From Nemertoderma westbladi (taxonomy: Eukaryota; Xenacoelomorpha; Nemertodermatida; Nemertodermatidae): 64,000 nucleotides of DNA. The stretch's first letter is position 1, and each line of letters begins with the position of its first letter. Below are positions 9,891 to 20,922 of the stretch, one piece after another. The notes below the pieces were generated by a model. That model was not told the origin of the DNA and did no database searches. It was given only the letters and a program-made list of their open reading frames with translations. Where the stretch lies: contig JAUCBJ010009087.1 in the NCBI GenBank assembly GCA_032718475.1, positions 25,124-89,123 on the forward strand, read 5' to 3'. A program made the translations under genes and the position numbers.

Positions 9891-10115
9891 CTACTTTTCC
9901 GCTGCTTCTTGGTCCCGCTTGACCCGAGCTCGAGTGCCTATAATAGACCTACGATGTTGGACTAGCCTAGGGTCTGATATTACTACTGGAGGGATGATCT
10001 TTCTGACAGTAGGAGGTGAATTGAACTTCGGTCTCACACTTTCCACACTCCTATCTGGGTCACAGATGGTTGTATCTAAGAGACTGTCTGACAGGTTTTG
10101 CTTTGTATCAGACAT
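9891..10115 (-). pseudogene. Gag N-terminal extension, cut off by stop codons
   Basis: A 74-codon ORF (ATG at 10115) lies in the same frame as Gag, 90 nt upstream of Gag's next Met at 9800. A TAG at 9891-9893 and a TAA at 9873-9875 separate them; the codons between and after remain readable as Ser/Asp/Glu-rich sequence. I infer that 10115 was the original Gag start and that stops arose by decay. It could instead be a short upstream ORF of the element's leader. No domain is recognisable; it is basic and hydrophilic. Confidence 0.55.
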
Positions 10116-10249
10116 GTTTGTTTGTACAGTTGAATGCCTACTGCTATATTACAGTTTAAGCAAGTCTAGTAATTCAGTATCACCTTTAGCCTAGTAATTA
10201 ATTACCGATATCGTCACTCTATGTAACGTGATATATATAATATATTAGA

Positions 10250-10496
10250 ATACCGGTATGCTTATAGTATATATAAGTATTATTAGACTAGATTTGTCAC
10301 AGAATACCGGTATATAATTTTAGCACAAATATATATAAATATATATAATAGGCCTATCGTGAATACCGGTATACAGCTTACACTTATAGTATATATAAGT
10401 ATAATTATGGACTAGAATTAATTACAGAATACCGGTATATAATTTAGCCTAAATTTATAGAAATGAATATAATAAGCCTATTGTAAATACCGGTAT
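10250..10496. repeat. Five spaced ATACCGGTAT palindromes in a duplicated AT-rich unit
   Basis: The perfect decamer ATACCGGTAT occurs at 10250, 10304, 10363, 10429 and 10487, spaced 54-66 bp. The intervening DNA alternates between two types (one with TATAGTATATATAAGTAT, the other with TATAATTTAGC), so the real unit is about 113-124 bp and is present twice. Confidence 0.9.
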
Positions 10497-11445
10497 ATCA
10501 ATTATTTTAGAATAATTGAATTTCTGAATTTTCAGGGGTTACTTGGTTACTTTACTTTACTTGATTACCGTTATTTAAGCAGTAGTCCAACTGACATTAA
10601 GACCTAATTGTTGTAAGACAGGCCTACTATTTATAAATCGTTTGAGTTGATTTATAATATATATATACCCGTTTAATGGGTTTTTGTCAATATTTGAAAA
10701 AAATGTTATTATTTCTGGGAAAGAGTCACTACACAGAAGCTGTGCGCTCTCAGTGAAGTGCTACTCGTTGGACACTAAAACAAATAATTCTAATTTACCT
10801 AAGTTACTTAATACTACAAATTACGTACAATTCGGGGTGAGATTACAATCTCTAAATAAACACAAAAATTACACGTACGAATTTTTAGGGTAATTTTACA
10901 AGAAGTCTACAAACCAGCCTAACAAAGGGTTAGAATATCTGGTTATTACAAAGGACAGGGTACTACGGTATTTGAAAATAACAAAGCAGTATTAAATATA
11001 CTGCATTGTCCAGATAGAAAAAATACCACCGTCTGACGACTTATAGCCGTATCGCTATAAGTACTACGTTATGTATCACGGAGTGTTCCTACCTAGAAGT
11101 TAATTACCGCGGTCTACCAGAACCAACGTGCCTATTAACCACTTTACAACACAAATATACTGCCTACACACTAATTACCTTCGGAAAGCACTGTACACTA
11201 AACCCTAAATTAGGTACAAGTACTTATACAACAAATAATCAGCAGTTAGAAATACTTGTACAGCTAAAAGAACCACGGCATCTGCTGGAGTGACCGGGGC
11301 ACAAAATCACCAGTCTTTACCTATGCCAAGCAGCCCTGATGTAGTACCGGGGTTAATTTAACTATAACGATATATATAACAAGCACAATTACTGTAGGAA
11401 TAAACTTGGGGTTGTGAATGTTGCGAATAATCGCATAAACTCTGA

Positions 11446-12020
11446 ATAATAAATATTACGCTACGCGTACAGACTACTCAAATAAAATACAGACCAAACG
11501 CTGACAGACTACTATCGAGCCTAAACAAACTACGGTATATGCAGACTCCGAAATGGTTAGTTAGTATGCGTTCTAACCGAGTAGTACGACTTATTCTTTC
11601 AGGGGATTGACCTCACAACACTGGAAGCCCCTACGTTTCTAACTAGTATTTTATCGGACATACACTCTACACATACCGCAATCTCTTCAGACCTAACAAC
11701 AGCTAGGCAACAATCCAGCCTACAAATTATCTAAATAAGAAATATTACGCTACCCGTACAGACTACACAAACAAAATAGACCAAACGCTGGCAGACTACT
11801 ATCAAGCCTAAACAAACTACAGTATATGCAGACTCCGAAATGGTTAGTTAGTATGCGTTCTAACCGAGTAGTACGACTTATTCTTTCGAGGGGATTTACC
11901 TCACAGCACTGGAAGCCCCTACTTTCCTAACTAGTAATTTATCGGACATACACTCTACACACACCGCAATCCCTTCAGACTTAACAACAGTCAGACAACA
12001 GTCCAGCCTACAAATTATCT
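11446..12020. repeat. 289-bp tandem duplication
   Basis: Copies 11446-11732 and 11735-12020 align almost end to end at an offset of 288-289 bp (for example AAATATTACGCTAC at both starts and CAAATTATCT at both ends), roughly 92-94% identical by eye. No coding frame is conserved. Confidence 0.93.
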
Positions 12021-12305
12021 GTACAATCTGAGCAGGCTTACACGCCTTCTGATCAATATTGGCCTACAAATAAATAAAACTGACAGAAATAAGTAAAATC
12101 CCAATAAAAAACCAGGGCTGCAGTCCCTGATTAAATATTAGGGCCTACCGGTATACAGGTATATAATTATCAAAATCGAATAATACTGCTGTACCTGTAC
12201 TGCTGTAAGTACCGGTTCGGGTAGTTAGGCAGTCAGGCCTACTGGGTACCGGTTGACCGGTACTTCAGCTTTATTGCCTACTGCAATACAGAAGCAATAA
12301 CCGTT

Positions 12306-12430
12306 ATTGTTCTTACCAGAACAATATTAAACTGCATTTATTGCCTACACTGCAATCTGAAATCTATATCTGTTATTGTTCTTACCAGAACAATAGACAA
12401 CTATATTCTCTGAAACCATATCTGTTATTG
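12306..12430. repeat. Short repeat with stem-loop ATTGTTCT-TACC-AGAACAAT
   Basis: The 20-bp stem-loop occurs at 12306-12325 and 12375-12394, with a half copy near 12425. Flanks (TATATCTGTT, TTGCCTAC, TGCAAT) repeat too, so this is a small tandem repeat of about 50-70 bp. Confidence 0.8.
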
Positions 12431-13611
12431 TTCGCGCTTTCAGACCTTTAGCAGTTTAACCTGCCAAATTGGGATGTCTTCTAGATTATAAATCGACTTT
12501 AGCCTATGACGAGTATTTGTTACACTACATTAGCCGAAGCCAGTCTATGCGCGACCCTTCACCCGCTGGATATACCCGGGAGACTGGATTCGGAAGCTTG
12601 ACCTTATTGCGGTGTAGGCCTACTGTATTATTCGACTGATCGTAATATATAATCTCTGACAAAGATTATTCACTTTCGGGAAATATTAACAGTTCCTTTA
12701 GGACGTGGCGCTCTAAATATGTAAACAGAGTTATGACTTACACTAGACACAACGGGATGGCTATGGATTCACGTATATAGCGCATTCTTTAGGAGATGCT
12801 TTGTTATCAATCACAATCATGCACACTACTGCACAATGCTGCACACCGATCTGCCGACCTTCACTAATTTAGTCACATATAAAGAGAACAACGACCGATA
12901 CATGTAGTGCCTATGAAATAGCATTAGATTCACTTCAAAACCACTTTAATGTAAGTCGCAATCGTTATATGTAACCGGTCTCTCTTACCTTCAGTATATC
13001 AAGAAGATTGAGGGTTTTGTAATTATTTATCGATATTCCAAATATAATAATATTCCATCAACTGATATAATGAATAACCGACAGTAAATAGCAGTAAAAT
13101 GTTAAGGTATAAATTGTTATGATATGTGATTTTGTATGGTATGAATTGGTTTGATATGAAAACAGATATACGTTCTATAATTAAGCCTACTAATGTAGGG
13201 CTAAAGCCTGAAAACACAGTGATTCCAAAGCCGGTCTTCTGGGCTCAGGAAAAGGTAAACATTGACCCATAATGCATTGCGCGATTTCCCGGAGGTTTCT
13301 GTACAAAAAGCAGGAGAATCGCTCTGATTGGTTGACCGAACAAAGAAACACCAGAGAACAAGGAAAAAAGCTACACGTGTACAGATCAGCTGTTAGCTGT
13401 CGTCATAGTAACTACACTGTTTCAAGAGGATTTCGCGTATTGCGACATAGAATTGCTAATTATGTCCGCTAAAGTACACATACAGAAGAAATGGCTTTTT
13501 ATGTCCACTAAAACACCAGTACAGTAATGATACGGCCTTTTATGCCTGTTAAACCAACTACAGAGTACTTTACGGGGAAAATAACCGGCTAATTCCGCAA
13601 AAGCTTTTACA

Positions 13612-14857
13612 GTATAAAATGTTAAAATAATAGAAGTTCGGAGCAGGTTGGTATAAAATGTTAAAATAATAGAAGCTCAGAGCAGGTTGGTATAAAATGT
13701 TAAAATAATAGAAGCTCGGAGCAGGTTGGTATAAAATGTTAAAATAATTGAAGTTCGGAGCAGGTTGGTATAAAATGTTAAAATAATAGAAGTTCGGAGC
13801 AGGTTGGTATAAAATGTTAAAATAATAGAAGCTCGGAGCAGGTTGGTATAAAATGTTAAAATAATAGAAGTTCGGAGCAGGTTGGTATAAAATGTTAAAA
13901 TAATAGAAGCTCGGAGCAGGTTGGTATAAAATGTTAAAATAATAGAAGTTCGGAGCAGGTTGGTATAAAATGTTAAAATAATAGAAGTTCGGAGCAGGTT
14001 GGTATAAAATGTTAAAATAATAGAAGTTCGGAGCAGGTTGGTATAAAATGTTAAAATAATAGAAGCTCGGAGCAGGTTGGTATAAAATGTTAAAATAATA
14101 GAAGTTCGGAGCAGGTTGGTATAAAATGTTAAAATAATAGAAGTTCGGAGCAGGTTGGTATAAAATGTTAAAATAATAGAAGTTCGGAGCAGGTTGGTAT
14201 AAAATGTTAAAATAATAGAAGTTCGGAGCAGGTTGGTATAAAATGTTAAAATAATAGAAGTTCGGAACAGGTTGGTATAAAATGTTAAAATAATAGAAGT
14301 TCGGAGCAGGTTGGTATAAAATGTTAAAATAATAGATGTTCGCAGCAGGTTGGTATAAAATGTTAAAATAATAGAAGCTCGGAGCAGGTTGGTATAAAAT
14401 GTTAAAATAATAGAAGTTCGGAGCAGGTTGGTATAAAATGTTAAAATAATAGAAGTTCGGAGCAGGTTGGTATAAAATGTTAAAATAATAGAAGTTCGGA
14501 GCAGGTTGGTATAAAATGTTAAAATAATAGATGTTCGCAGCAGGTTGGTATAAAATGTTAAAATAATAGAAGCTCGGAGCAGGTTGGTATAAAATGTTAA
14601 AATAATAGAAGTTCGGAGCAGGTTGGTATAAAATGTTAAAATAATAGAAGCTCGGAGCAGGTTGGTATAAAATGTTAAAATAATAGAAGTTCGGAGCAGG
14701 TTGGTATAAAATGTTAAAATAATAGAAGTTCGGAGCAGGTTGGTATAAAATGTTAAAATAATAGAAGTTCGGAGCAGGTTGGTATAAAATGTTAAAATAA
14801 TAGAAGCTCGGAGCAGGTTGGTATAAAATGTTAAAATAATATAAGTTCGGAGCAGGT
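13612..14857. repeat. 39-bp satellite, block A, left part
   Basis: About 32 tandem units of 39 bp, with cores TATAAAATGTTAAAATAATA and GAAGTTCGGAGCAGG. This part mixes two unit types (GAAGTTCGG and GAAGCTCGG), unlike the part right after the gap. Because 39 is a multiple of three, minus-strand frames stay open as a 13-residue repeat; these are not genes. Confidence 0.99.
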
Positions 14858-14957
14858 NNNNNNNNNNNNNNNNNNNNNNNNNNNNNNNNNNNNNNNNNNN
14901 NNNNNNNNNNNNNNNNNNNNNNNNNNNNNNNNNNNNNNNNNNNNNNNNNNNNNNNNN
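14858..14957. other. Assembly gap (100 N)
   Basis: Exactly 100 N inside the 39-bp array, the usual placeholder for a gap of unknown length. The true satellite length is therefore unknown. Confidence 0.98.
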
Positions 14958-17900
14958 GGTATAAAATGTTAAAATAATAGAAGTTCGGAGCAGGTTGGTA
15001 TAAAATGTTAAAATAATAGAAGTTCGGAGCAGGTTGGTATAAAATGTTAAAATAATAGAAGTTCGGAGCAGGTTGGTATAAAATGTTAAAATAATAGAAG
15101 TTCGGAGCAGGTTGGTATAAAATGTTAAAATAATAGAAGTTCGGAGCAGGTTGGTATAAAATGTTAAAATAATAGAAGTTCGGAGCAGGTTGGTATAAAA
15201 TGTTAAAATAATAGAAGTTCGGAGCAGGTTGGTATAAAATGTTAAAATAATAGAAGTTCGGAGCAGGTTGGTATAAAATGTTAAAATAATAGAAGTTCGG
15301 AGCAGGTTGGTATAAAATGTTAAAATAATAGAAGTTCGGAGCAGGTTGGTATAAAATGTTAAAATAATAGAAGTTCGGAGCAGGTTGGTATAAAATGTTA
15401 AAATAATAGAAGTTCGGAGCAGGTTGGTATAAAATGTTAAAATAATAGAAGTTCGGAGCAGGTTGGTATAAAATGTTAAAATAATAGAAGTTCGGAGCAG
15501 GTTGGTATAAAATGTTAAAATAATAGAAGTTCGGAGCAGGTTGGTATAAAATGTTAAAATAATAGAAGTTCGGAGCAGGTTGGTATAAAATGTTAAAATA
15601 ATAGAAGTTCGGAGCAGGTTGGTATAAAATGTTAAAATAATAGAAGTTCGGAGCAGGTTGGTATAAAATGTTAAAATAATAGAAGTTCGGAGCAGGTTGG
15701 TATAAAATGTTAAAATAATAGAAGTTCGGAGCAGGTTGGTATAAAATGTTAAAATAATAGAAGTTCGGAGCAGGTTGGTATAAAATGTTAAAATAATAGA
15801 AGTTCGGAGCAGGTTGGTATAAAATGTTAAAATAATAGAAGTTCGGAGCAGGTTGGTATAAAATGTTAAAATAATAGAAGTTCGGAGCAGGTTGGTATAA
15901 AATGTTAAAATAATAGAAGTTCGGAGCAGGTTGGTATAAAATGTTAAAATAATAGAAGTTCGGAGCAGGTTGGTATAAAATGTTAAAATAATTGAAGTTC
16001 GGAGCAGGTTGGTATAAAATGTTAAAATAATAGAAGTTCGGAGCAGGTTGGTATAGAATGTTAAAATAATAGAAGTTCGGAGCAGGTTGGTATAGAATGT
16101 TAAAATAATAGAAGTTCGGAGCAGGTTGGTATAAAATGTTAAAATAATTGAAGTTCGGAGCAGGTTGGTATAAAATGTTAAAATAATAGAAGTTCGGAGC
16201 AGGTTGGTATAGAATGTTAAAATAATAGAAGTTCGGAGCAGGTTGGTATAAAATGTTAAAATAATTGAAGTTCGGAGCAGGTTGGTATAAAATGTTAAAA
16301 TGATAGAAGTTCGGAGCAGGTTGGTATAAAATGTTAAAATAATAGAAGTTCGGAGTAGGTTGGTATAAAATGTTAAAATAATAGAAGTTCGGAGCAGGTT
16401 GGTATAAAATGTTAAAATAATAGAAGTTCGGAGCAGGTTGGTATAAAATGTTAAAATAATAGAAGTTCGGAGCAGGTTGGTATAAAATGTTAAAATAATA
16501 GAAGTTCGGAGCAGGTTGGTATAAAATGTTAAAATAATAGAAGTTCGGAGCAGGTTGGTATAAAATGTTAAAATAATAGAAGTTCGGAGCAGGTTGGTAT
16601 AAAATGTTAAAATAATAGAAGTTCGGAGCAGGTTGGTATAAAATGTTAAAATAATTGCAGTTCGGAGCAGGTTGGTATAAAATGTTAAAATAATAGAAGT
16701 TCGGAGCAGGTTGGTATAAAATGTTAAAATAATAGAAGTTCGGAGCAGGTTGGTATAAAATGTTAAAATAATAGAAGTTCGGAGCAGGTTGGTATAAAAT
16801 GTTAAAATAATAGAAGTTCGGAACAGGTTGGTATAAAATGTTAAAATAATAGAAGTTCGGAGCAGGTTGGTATAGAATGTTAAAATAATAGAAGTTCGGA
16901 GCAGGTTGGTATAGAATGTTAAAATAATAGAAGTTCGGAGCAGGTTGGTATAAAATGTTAAAATAATTGAAGTTCGGAGCAGGTTGGTATAAAATGTTAA
17001 AATAATAGAAGTTCGGAGCAGGTTGGTATAGAATGTTAAAATAATAGAAGTTCGGAGCAGGTTGGTATAAAATGTTAAAATAATTGAAGTTCGGAGCAGG
17101 TTGGTATAAAATGTTAAAATAATAGAAGTTCGGAGCAGGTTGGTATAAAATGTTAAAATAATAGAAGTTCGGAGCAGGTTGGTATAAAATGTTAAAATAA
17201 TTGAAGTTCGGAGCAGGTTGGTATAAAATGTTAAAATAATAGAAGTTCGGAGCAGGTTGGTATAAAATGTTAAAATAATAGAAGTTCGGAGCAGGTTGGT
17301 ATAAAATGTTAAAATAATAGAGGTTCGGAGCAGGTTGGTATAAAATGTTAAAATAATAGAAGTTCGGAGCAGGTTGGTATAAAATGTTAAAATAATAGTA
17401 GTTCGGAGCAGGTTGGTATAAAATGTTAAAATAATAGAAGTTCGGAGCAGGTTGGTATAAAATGTTAAAATAATAGAAGTTCGGAGCAGGTTGGTATAAA
17501 ATGTTAAAATAATAGAAGTTCGGAGCAGGTTGGTATAAAATGTTAAAATAATAGAAGTTCGGAGCAGGTTGGTATAAAATGTTAAAATAATAGAAGTTCG
17601 GAGCTGGTTGGTATAAAATGTTAAAATAATAGAAGTTCGGAGCAGGTTGGTATAAAATGTTAAAATAATAGAAGTTCGGAGCAGGTTGGTATAAAATGTT
17701 AAAATAATAGAAGTTCGGAGCTGGTTGGTATAAAATGTTAAAATAATAGAAGTTCGGAGCAGGTTGGTATAAAATTTACAAAATAATAGAAGTTCGGAGC
17801 AGGTTGGTATAAAATGTTAAAATAATAGAAGTTCGGAGCAGGTTGTTATAAAATGTTAAAATAATAGAAGTTCGGAGCAGGTTGGTATAAAATGTTAAAA

Positions 17901-19326
17901 TAATAGAAGTTCGGAGCAGGTTGGTATAAAATGTTAAAATAATAGAAGTTCGGAGCAGGTTGGTATAGAATGTTAAAATAATAGAAGTTCGGAGCAGGTT
18001 GGTATAAAATGTTAAAATAATAGAAGTTCGGAGCAGGTTGGTATAAAATGTTAAAATAATAGAAGTTCGGAGCAGGTTGGTATAAAATGTTAAAATAATA
18101 GAAGCTCGGAGCAGGTTGGTATAAAATTTTAAAATAATAGAAGTTCGGAGCAGGTTGGTATAAAATGTTAAAATAATAGAAGTTCGGAGCAGGTTGGTAT
18201 AAAATGTTAAAATAATAGAAGTTCGGAGCAGGTTGGTATAAAATGTTAAAATAATAGAAGCTCGGAGCAGGTTGGTATAAAATGTTAAAATAATAGAAGT
18301 TCGGAGCAGGTTGGTATAAAATGTTAAAATAATAGAAGTTCGGAGCAGGTTGGTATAAAATGTTAAAATAATAGAAGTTCGGAGCAGGTTGGTATAAAAT
18401 GTTAAAATAATAGAAGTTCGGAGCAGGTTGGTATAAAATGTTAAAATAATAGAAGTTCGGAGCAGGTTGGTATAAAATGTTAAAATAATAGAAGTTCGGA
18501 GCAGGTTGGTATAAAATGTTAAAATAATAGAAGTTCGGAGCAGGTTGGTATAAAATGTTAAAATAATAGAAGCTCGGAGCAGGTTGGTATAAAATGTTAA
18601 AATAATAGAAGTTCGGAGCAGGTTGGTATAAAATGTTAAAATAATAGAAGTTCGGAGCAGGTTGGTATAAAATGTTAAAATAATAGAAGTTCGGAGAAGG
18701 TTGGTATAAAATGTTAAAATAATAGAAGTTCGGAGCAGGTTGGTATAAAATGTTAAAATAATAGAAGTTCGGAGCAGGTTGGTATAAAATGTTAAAATAA
18801 TAGAAGCTCGGAGCAGGTTGGTATAAAATGTTAAAATAATAGAAGTTCAGAGCTGGTTGGTATAAAATGTTAAAATGATAGAAGTTCAGAGCAGGTTGGT
18901 ATAAAATGTTAAAATAATAGAAGTTCGGAGCAGGTTGGTATAAAATGTTAAAATAATAGAAGTTCGGAGCAGGTTGGTATAAAATGTTAAAATAATAGAA
19001 GTTCGGAGCAGGTTGGTATAAAATGTTAAAATAATAGAAGTTCGGAGCAGGTTGGTATAAAATGTTAAAATAATAGAAGTTCGGAGCAGGTTGGTATAAA
19101 ATGTTAAAATAATAGAAGTTCGGAGCAGGTTGGTATAAAATGTTAAAATAATAGAAGTTCGGAGCAGGTTGGTATAAAATGTTAAAATAATAGAAGTTCG
19201 GAGCAGGTTGGTATAAAATGTTAAAATAATAGAAGTTCGGAGCAGGTTGGTATAAAATGTTAAAATAATAGAAGTTCGGAGCAGGTTGGTATAAAATGTT
19301 AAAATAATAGAAGTTCGGAGCAGGTT
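14958..19326. repeat. 39-bp satellite, block A, right part
   Basis: About 112 units. The first 25 or so are almost identical. From about 15991 variant units appear (ATTGAAG, TATAGAATG, AAAATGATAG, GAGCTGG, AAAATTTACA, GTTGTTATA), and their order is repeated in block B. The array ends cleanly at CAGGTT, followed by the tail of a LINE. Confidence 0.99.
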
Positions 19327-20922
19327 CAATTCAATTGAATTTTCAATTCAATTTTATTAGCCTTAAAACTTCAGTCAGCAAGCTGACTGAAGGCAGTTAT
19401 TAGTATACTAAATACACCGTAACTGATAATTAAAAAGGCCAAAGTCGACGGGCTCAAATGTTTAGAACAAATGTATAATGTAATGTGACTAATATGCTAT
19501 TTATACAGTTTAATATATACACTAAAGTTAATGGTTAAAACCAGGCCTAGACATACATACAGATATAATACATACATACAGGAGAGGGTAAGTGTTCATC
19601 ACACAGATGTGCCTGCCTACGGTAAGATTTCCATTCATACATACAGTACACACTACATACAAACATAGACCATACAAACACAGACAAAGCTAAGTACTAG
19701 CACAATGGTAGGCGTATCTGACGAGGGAGAGCGCAATATAATAATGTGTAATGTGTGATTTTATAATATATTTGAGTTATTTTTTTGTTGCTAGGTGATG
19801 GCTGACCTGTCGTATTGTTCCATGAAATGTTTTTTGAATTGTGGGATGAAGTTGTTATTGCGAATTTTATCACGTACGACTTTTCTTAATCTATTCCATG
19901 TGCGACTGCAGGCGACAAAGAATGAGTATGTACCATACTTGTTATTTGTCTTTGGTATCTTGATTGTGTTTGTGCGTACATTTAGTAATTGTGAAAGGAA
20001 TGGTAGTTTTAGGTTTTGGAATGGCGCGATTTGATTTGTAACATATTTGTAGAGGTATTTGAGTGCGTGGTATTCCCGTAGTACATTCAAGTGTGGCAAT
20101 TTGGCTAATTTTCTAAGTTGAGAACCTGTCATGTCTCGTATCTTTTTGTTATAAACTAATCGCAGGGCATAGTTCTGTATTTTGTCCATTTTATATAATT
20201 TTCCTTTGTATCCGTGTTTGTCATGAAAGGGTGTAAATAGTGCACTGCAGTAATTGTGGTAAGGCATGACCAATGTCTTGTAGAGCATTAATTTTGTTGA
20301 TGTGGGAAGCTGACCCTTAATTTGGCGTAACCCGGATGTTGCTGCTGACATTTTGTGTGATGTGGCATCGATTTGGTTTTCCCATGTTAGATTATTGTTG
20401 ATTATAATTCCTAAGTATGTAATTTCCGACGATTGCGCAATAATCTTATTATGTAGTGTGAGACTATAATTGTTTGTTTCTGAGGTTCTTTTTGTAGGTG
20501 ATAAGAGCATAAGTTCTGTTTTGTTAGTGTTTATTTGCATGCATAGTGATCCTAATATATTTTCAATGTTTAATATTTGCTCATTAAGGAGCTTTATCGC
20601 AGTGGCTGGGCTTTTATCTGAGCAGTATACTAGTGTGTCATCAGCGTATTGTATTGTCTCAAGATTAATCTGCCCAGCAATATCATTCACGTATATTAAG
20701 AAGAATAGAGGTCCCAATTTTGTTCCCTGTGGAATGCCCCTATTACAAATGGACCACTCTGAGAATATGTTCTGGAGCTTCACGGCCTGCGGACGGTTGC
20801 TCAGGTAGCTCTTGATTAGTTTCGATGCATCAGATTGGAAACCAATTTCATCCAGCTTTGTTAATAGGATGGAGTGATGTATGTAATGAATTGAATGCCT
20901 TGGATAGGTCTAACACACCAAT
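19327..20922 (-). mobile_element. 5'-truncated non-LTR retrotransposon inserted in the 39-bp satellite
   Basis: Reads on the minus strand from 20922 (start of the reverse-transcriptase palm) to a 3' end of AATTG/ATTGAA-type repeats at 19327-19360. Both flanks are 39-bp satellite: the left flank stops at CAGGTT and the right resumes at TGGTATAAA, so the element sits at a unit boundary with little or no visible target duplication. About 460 bp of 3' untranslated sequence follows the coding part. Confidence 0.85.
19791..20922 (-). pseudogene. LINE reverse transcriptase, palm onward (Jockey/CR1-like)
   Basis: On the minus strand the frame enters with GVLDLSKAF (catalytic motif A), shifts at a duplicated ACAT near 20880, then reads on as SILLTKLDEIGF. 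From 20783 it is open for 330 codons: RGIPQGTKLGPLFF (motif B), QYADDT (motif C, catalytic Asp pair), TYLGI (thumb), and a C-terminal domain with Lys/Arg-rich end RDKIRNNNF. The N-terminal fingers, endonuclease and ORF1 are missing. The codon at 20783 is GTG, an internal residue and not a real start. It resembles Jockey/CR1-group elements; the exact clade is not determined. Immobile by truncation. Confidence 0.85.

Larger units (their letters stand above)
5057..10115 (-). mobile_element. Decayed, internally deleted BEL/Pao LTR retrotransposon
   Basis: The minus-strand order Gag, CCHC zinc knuckles, retropepsin-like protease (DSGS), then the ADIASRG motif that lies between RNase H and integrase is diagnostic of BEL/Pao polyproteins. 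Reverse transcriptase, RNase H and the integrase core are absent. Coding frame is the same from 10115 to 5082 but is cut by stops at 9891-9893, 9873-9875, 7488-7490 and 7215-7217. No paired LTRs were recognised, so ends are approximate. Confidence 0.85.
10116..13611. other. AT-rich gene-free interval upstream of the BEL/Pao Gag
   Basis: No convincing gene. It may include the element's 5' leader and LTR, but I found no copy of the 3' side. Short ORFs at 10684-10893, 13023-13217 and 13272-13472 have no recognisable domains. It holds the three repeats listed separately, and about three degenerate copies of a roughly 40-bp TTTATG-containing repeat at 13458-13580 just before the 39-bp satellite. 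Confidence 0.5.

Noticed and set aside
10684-10893. 69-codon plus-strand ORF
   Set aside because: No recognisable domain and low-complexity Asn/Lys/Leu content; likely chance.
13023-13217. 64-codon minus-strand ORF with hydrophobic stretch
   Set aside because: AT-rich sequence, no domain, no supporting signals; likely chance.
3447-13250. Paired LTRs for the BEL/Pao element
   Set aside because: I compared 3450-5060 with 10116-13250 by eye and found no long matching segment, so I do not annotate LTRs.
18886-19329. 147-codon minus-strand ORF with a 13-residue repeat
   Set aside because: It is the 39-bp satellite read in a frame without stops; 39 is divisible by three. The same holds for 23351-23992.
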